DNA of 64,000 bases, from contig NC_063448.1 in the NCBI RefSeq assembly GCF_020379485.1, positions 48,121,218-48,185,217 on the forward strand, given 5' to 3'. Each line of letters begins with the position of its first letter. The first letter of the stretch is position 1. Of this stretch, positions 59,073 to 64,000 are shown one piece after another. The DNA is from Brassica napus. Lineage: Eukaryota > Streptophyta > Magnoliopsida > Brassicales > Brassicaceae. Position numbers and translations under genes: made by a program. The notes below the pieces were generated by a model. That model was not told the DNA's origin and searched no databases. It saw only the letters and a program-made list of their open reading frames with translations.

Positions 59073-61062
59073 TCAGTGGTGGTGCTCATCGTCTTCATCA
59101 CCGTGACCATCGGGAGGTCCACCTGGACCAACCACCTCCAGCTGCATCACATACATTGTAACCGATTCAATCAATATTCAATCTCAACGAGTTCTTGCTC
59201 TTATCATCCTTTTACAGATTCGTCTGAGCTATGACTATTTATTTACAATTTAGAGCAAGCTAATACGAGTTTTAACTTACCTCAAAGTACTGAGTGCAAA
59301 CCGGGCATTCAAAAGACTTTCCTTTCTCCAGCCAGAACCACACAACATCGTGTTCATCCTCTGCAGTTGATAAGACCAAATCGATGGTTAGTAGATGTGT
59401 CATACGATGAAAAAAATATAATAACATCAAAATCTTGCAATGAGGCAATAATTAACGAGAAAACCATCCATTTTATGCCGCTTCTCATCGTTTTACGACA
59501 CTAAAGAGTGAAGAATGGATGAACTTACCGCCTTCACCACCAGGGCATCCCACAATTCGCTTGTCATAGTAGGACTTTACAATAGCAGGAGCTTCCTGAG
59601 AAATTAAAATTTGGTAAGCGTATATGTATAAATAAGATGTATCAAACGGTAGACAACCGACAATGAATGCTGCTCAATCGAAAATAAAATGACACAATAA
59701 ATGAAAAGGATCAAATGTCTCAAATTGTGTTATACAGTTACACATCATGCGCAGCTCAACACTCGTATAACCCTATGATTTTCAGTTATTCCGAGAAATG
59801 ATTCTTAAAAACCAAAATCTCCATGATCCATAGACACCAGCCAGATGCTGTATGTGACATATGAAAATTTTCGCCAGTATCATGAACATATGCATCATGT
59901 GCAGTGGACCATGGTAAACTAACAAACACAGCTTAAAGACTTGTCGAATGCACCATTCAAATCCCATATATGATTCAAATCCAAACTAGTGCCTCACATC
60001 ACTCATGGAACTAATACTAATTACATTATCCACAAAAAAAATCCTAAAAACATGACCAGAAAATATGAAGAAAGGATGGTGTTAAAGTTAGACAAGATTC
60101 AACTAGACATGGCGAAAGTAAATGTACTTGGTGCAAGTTGAGAGCCATAAGGGTCAGACAGTAAACCAGCGGGACTCAATCCAATTCAATTTGGATGAGA
60201 TATAAGTCGCCGGATGTTCGATGATCACTAGAAAACCTAAACTAGACTAACCATTTACCACACTAGACTTAAATGAAGCATTGTTGGTTTGTTTACGAGC
60301 TCTAATAACGACGTAACGTGAAATTTTGAGACATATATCTTAAAAAGTAGACAGTAAACAAACCTTAGTTCCAAAAGGACCTTCGGGGAAGTCAATGTCA
60401 AGCAGCCTCCTCCCCTGCATCCAAGAAAACAATGACAAAATCAAATCTGATTTAGTCAAGTGAAGAGCACAATCGTAATGTCGGAAACATTCCAGGGGTA
60501 ACAATATGACCACACAGGTGAAGCTGCGGGCGGTAAAGCACATTTGTATCACAATGTCATACTCAGGTATATGTTAAAATGCATAGAGAGAATCACCTCA
60601 AGTTCAGCTTCAAGCTCCTCCTTTTCATGTCCAGTAGCAATGGGCATTACATCCTCCACCTTCTTCTTCTTCCCAACGGTCTCCACTACGAGGGTAATAA
60701 AAGTCATTCAATCTCTAATAGCAAATTAGGCAGACAAGAGTCCAATACTAGAGATCATAAACTTAAATTCAACAGCGACATGAGAGTACTAATTAGGTTC
60801 TGTTAGGTAACGCAATAACAATCTCAGAGACCAATACAAATTTTGATGAATATATATAAAGATTATTATACAGCGAGATCTGGAAAAACTGTAGCAACGA
60901 TATATAACCTGATTCGGAGCTGAAATGGCGAGGGAAAAGGGAAGAAGAAGCTTGATTGGATGCGAGATAGAACCTCAAGGGTCTCACGGATCGACGAGGA
61001 GAAGCAGCGGCGACATCGGAGGCTACGGTTTTGAGACCAGAGGAAACGATTCTTCTCCACAT
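59073..61062 (-). CDS. COX5b: Cytochrome c oxidase subunit 5b, copy 1
   Basis: Six exons: 60909-61062, 60597-60685, 60364-60414, 59529-59595, 59281-59360, 59073-59141; 169 aa, all GT-AG. It is a nuclear-encoded, zinc-binding subunit of mitochondrial complex IV. The first ~50 residues ('MWRRIVSSGLKTVASDVAAA' onward, Arg/Ser-rich) are the presequence. The mature part has 'EDVMPIATGHEKEELEAELE', 'DIDFPEGPFGTKEAPAIVKS', and the zinc-site region 'RIVGCPGGEGEDEHDVVWFW', then 'FECPVCTQYFELEVVGPGGP' (single Cys, His and the CxxC pair), ending in an acidic/His tail 'DEDDEHHH'. The large second intron (60415-60596 plus the 768-bp intron 59596-60363) contains nothing recognisable. Tandem partner of the gene at 61.6-63.2 kb. 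Confidence 0.96.
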
Positions 61063-61554
61063 GATGATTTGTTGTGTGTCGTGAATCTCAGGTCACCCCC
61101 TCCCACCTCCAAATATTATTAGCGAGCGAATCTGGAATCTCTTCTCACCGATGCGATGCTGCTTTCTCAGTTGTTGACCGACCTTTGGGACGGAAAAAAA
61201 AAAAGGGTCTCCTCACTCCTTTTTAACTCGTACGTGAGAAATACTACGCACTGTGTCAATCGCTTTTACATGTTCTGTATAAATGGTAATGCTGCCTAGC
61301 CAGGGTTCGAACGTGTGAACCCTGAATTAGATAAAATCTTGAATGTGTCAGCTTTTGATCTTAAATATATAAATAGGCTATATTGTACTTTGCATTTATA
61401 AACTTCGATAATGTGTGTTGTTCTAAAACGATCAAAAACATTTTTCAACTATGTTTCACCAACGGTGGAATTTTCTTTTATTCCGATAAATAACTGTAAA
61501 AAATTACTATATGATAACAAAATGTAAAACTCGCGGCTAAGTGAGAAGCTGGAA
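61063..61554. other. Spacer between COX5b copies
   Basis: Holds the copy-1 promoter and copy-2 3' UTR. Around 61280-61325 is another tRNA-like stretch (tataaatggtaatgctgcct ... agggttcgaacg) with weak A and B boxes. No gene was seen. Confidence 0.4.
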
Positions 61555-63244
61555 TCAGTAGTGGTGATGCTCATCGTCTTCATCAACGTGCCCATCAGGA
61601 GGCCCACCTGGACCAACCACTTCTAGCTGCAACACATGCATTTTAACCAATTCAATATTTCATAAACAGCTCTTGATCTTAATCCGCATCACTGTGTGTT
61701 TACCATTTAGAGCAAAGCTGATTGATACGAGTTTTTAACTTACCTCAAAGTACTGTGTGCAAACCGGGCATTCAAAAGACTTTCCTTTCTCCAGCCAGAA
61801 CCACACAACGTCGTGTTCATCCTCTGCAGTTTTCAATAGGAATGTCTATCAGACAACTCATTCATAGATAGTAGTATCCTTTGGTTTGTTAGACACATTC
61901 AATGATGAGGTGAACTTACCGCCTTCACCACCAGGGCATCCCACAATACGCTTGTCATAGTAGGACTTTACTATAGCAGGAGCTTCCTAAGGGTAAATAC
62001 AATTAGGGTATCAATAAGATGACAAATATCAAATGTTAGCCATACGAAAAATGAATGCTACTCACTCAAGAGATGAATGACATGAAAATGTCAATTGTGT
62101 TATGCAGCATGCAAAATTCCGCACTCCTAAATGATTTTAGTAATTCAGAAAAGATACTGAGGATTATGCTAAGAAATTGATTATCATGATCTACACACAC
62201 TTGGACATGTTTCATAAGGCATCATAGGCAGTGGACCAAGGCAAACTGACAAAACACAGCTTGGAGACTTGTTGAAACTCACCAAACCCCATATACAACT
62301 CAAATCCAATATAGAGTTTTATTTATCCAAGTAGTACATTGTTCACAAGAATAAATATGACAAAAGTAATATCAAGAGTTTAATTTGACAACTGACAAGA
62401 TTAAAGTGTACATAACAGAAGTGATAGCTGCATGCAAGACAGTGCTGGGTGATGGATATGGGTGAATAAACTAACTAGACTCGATATAATTTTATCAGTA
62501 AATATTTTGATCAATGAAATAGCTAAACTGGATTAAATGTTCAGCTGCCCCGAGTTCTGTGAATATATGATGGTTAGAAACACTGATGTGGTTGGTGTAA
62601 AACTAGGCGGTGAGAAAAAGATTAAGATAGAGACAGTGAGAGTCGCGAAATATAACAAACCTTAGTTCCAAAAGGACCTTCGGGGAAGTCAATGTCAAGC
62701 AGCCTCCTCCCCTGCATCCAAGAAAACAATAATCTGATTTATTCAACTAAAGAGAAAAACAAAAAACACACGAGGAAGGAAGCACCTCAAGTTCAGCTTC
62801 AAGCTCCTCCTTCTCGTGCCCAGTTGCAATGGGCATAACATCCTCCACCTTCTTCTTCGCTAGTGTCTCTACTGCAAAGCCAAAGGATACTAACAGTCAC
62901 TCACCACACAAACAAAATAAAATAAAAAACGACGTGAGCATTAATTAAGATAGAACAGTGATTGAGACGATAATACGGCGAGAATTGCATCGAATCCCAG
63001 CGTAAACGGAATCACAAGGAGGCGGCGAGATCTGAAAATGTAGAAACTATATAGCAATTGATTTACCACCTGATTCGGAGCTGAAACAGCGAGGGGTGAC
63101 GGAAGAAGAAGAAGCGGGATTGTCAGCGCGATGGAAGTGGACGGGTCTCGCGGTGGTGGTGGTGGCTATCGAACGACGAGGAGAAGCAGCGGCGACATCG
63201 GCGGCTAGGGCTTTGAGATGAGAGGATACGATTCTTCTCCACAT
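61555..63244 (-). CDS. COX5b: Cytochrome c oxidase subunit 5b, copy 2
   Basis: Six exons: 63070-63244, 62786-62871, 62661-62711, 61920-61986, 61744-61823, 61555-61626; 176 aa. Same exon plan as copy 1 with near-identical core exons ('GRRLLDIDFPEGPFGTK', 'EAPAIVKSYYDKRIVGCPGG', 'EDEHDVVWFWLEKGKSFECP'). Differences: a longer presequence with a 'SIATTTTARPVHFHR' insert, one Lys fewer after the first intron ('VETLAKKKVEDVM'), 'GHVDEDDEHHHY' at the C-terminus. Zinc ligands are kept. The first donor is ambiguous: G|gtggta (63070) or three bases on, G|gtaaat (63067), which would add one Gly in frame. Two intact copies suggest a recent tandem duplication with both retained. Confidence 0.95.
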
Positions 63245-64000
63245 GATGATTTGTTGTGTGTCGTGAATCTCAGGTCACACCTCCACGGATCCGCGAACGT
63301 TTTTTTCTTCTTCTTCGAGTCTCTTCGCCGATGCTCCTTTTTTAGTGGCCGGCACTTTGGGAGAAATTGGATATTTCTAATTGGAATTGGTCACTCTTAC
63401 TTGATACATATACAGTGATACTGTTGATTTTATACATATCCTAAATTAATTACCTAAAATGTTATTCGAGAAATTGTTTTTTTTTTTTTTTACAAATTTT
63501 TTATATGCTACAACCTATATGAAAATAAAGTTACAAGTTCAGTCTGAATTCATATTTAAAATGAATTATATATTTAATAAACCTCTAATAAAATAAGATT
63601 TATTGGTATATCCTAAGATATAATATTTAAATTAAAATATTTTTAACTTTATATACACAAATTAATTTATAAGAGAACCAAATTTTGAGTGATGTATATG
63701 CTTATATGATTATGATACTGTTGTGAAAAAAAGAGAAAGATACTGCTGTAGCAATTGATTTATTGTAGGAGAAAATGTTGTAGTTTAAGATTTCGGTAAA
63801 GTTAATATATATACAAAAACATTTGTACTTTTCTTTTATAAATATATTAAAATATTTTTTTCAACAACAATGTATGAAAAATATTTCATCACTAAACATA
63901 TTATGATTATTTTCTTTAGCCCTTCTTTCGCAATAAACTTCAGTATACAATCTACTGTAGTATAAATTTTATTGTTTAAACTTAACGGGTTTGTTTCCCT
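63245..64000. other. Copy-2 promoter and AT-rich DNA to the window end
   Basis: 63245-63420 resembles the copy-1 upstream sequence (atgatgatttgttgtgtgtc, tgaatctcaggtcac), showing that the duplication included the proximal promoter. Beyond that it is AT-rich with no gene. Confidence 0.5.

Noticed and set aside
61280..61325. Possible tRNA gene between COX5b copies
   Set aside because: Weak A and B boxes but no acceptor or anticodon stem pairing.

Overview
The window is plant nuclear DNA, most likely from Brassica or a close relative in the Brassicaceae. Genes have short GT-AG introns, intergenic DNA is AT-rich, and mobile DNA includes Copia LTR retrotransposons, Helitrons, LINE-type insertions and MITEs. 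The gene order in the right half (signal peptidase SEC11, O-fucosyltransferase-like protein, BADC-type biotinyl-like protein, small LEA-related protein, group-3 LEA, monothiol glutaredoxin, acyl-protein thioesterase, cytochrome c oxidase 5b) matches what I recall of Arabidopsis At1g52600-At1g52710 and its duplicate around At3g15640-At3g15710. That comparison is from memory, not from an alignment.

Left part (1-31 kb) is a transposon-rich F-box region. It has two intact F-box/FBA genes (2.1-3.2 kb and 20.6-21.7 kb, both minus), one truncated F-box gene (27.8-28.0 kb) and an F-box scrap split by a LINE tail (1.5-1.95 kb). Between them lie a Helitron carrying pieces of a proteasome beta-5 gene and an ANL2-type homeobox gene (3.5-7.7 kb), a complete but coding-dead LTR element with near-identical LTRs (7.8-13.5 kb), a decayed Copia gag/protease region (13.6-15.9 kb), an 18S rRNA pseudogene (16.3-16.95 kb), a two-exon defensin-like peptide gene built here from splice signals (17.5-18.4 kb), an almost intact Copia element (22.7-27.7 kb) and a Helitron with a DUF223/RPA-like pseudogene (28.2-30.8 kb).

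Right part (31.5-64 kb) is the ordered, conserved gene block. Exon-intron structures were worked out base by base and all reading frames close: SEC11 (8 exons, +), O-fucosyltransferase-like (6 exons, -), organellar elongation factor P (10 exons, -), small LEA-related ORF (+), BADC (9 exons, -), LEA group 3 (2 exons, +, with ABREs), GRXS15 (6 exons, +), acyl-protein thioesterase (9 exons, -), and a tandem pair of COX5b genes (6 exons each, -). Gaps in this block contain a fold-back element with telomere-like repeats, MITEs, a third Helitron, a 1-kb retroposon and a Harbinger-like element that seems to have captured the first exon of a plastid fibrillin gene.

The genes do not form an operon-like unit. 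Several serve organelles: COX5b and GRXS15 (mitochondria), BADC (plastid fatty acid synthesis) and EF-P (organelle translation). The most novel observations are the gene-capturing elements, the short membrane-peptide ORF in the coding-dead LTR element, and the defensin-like gene.
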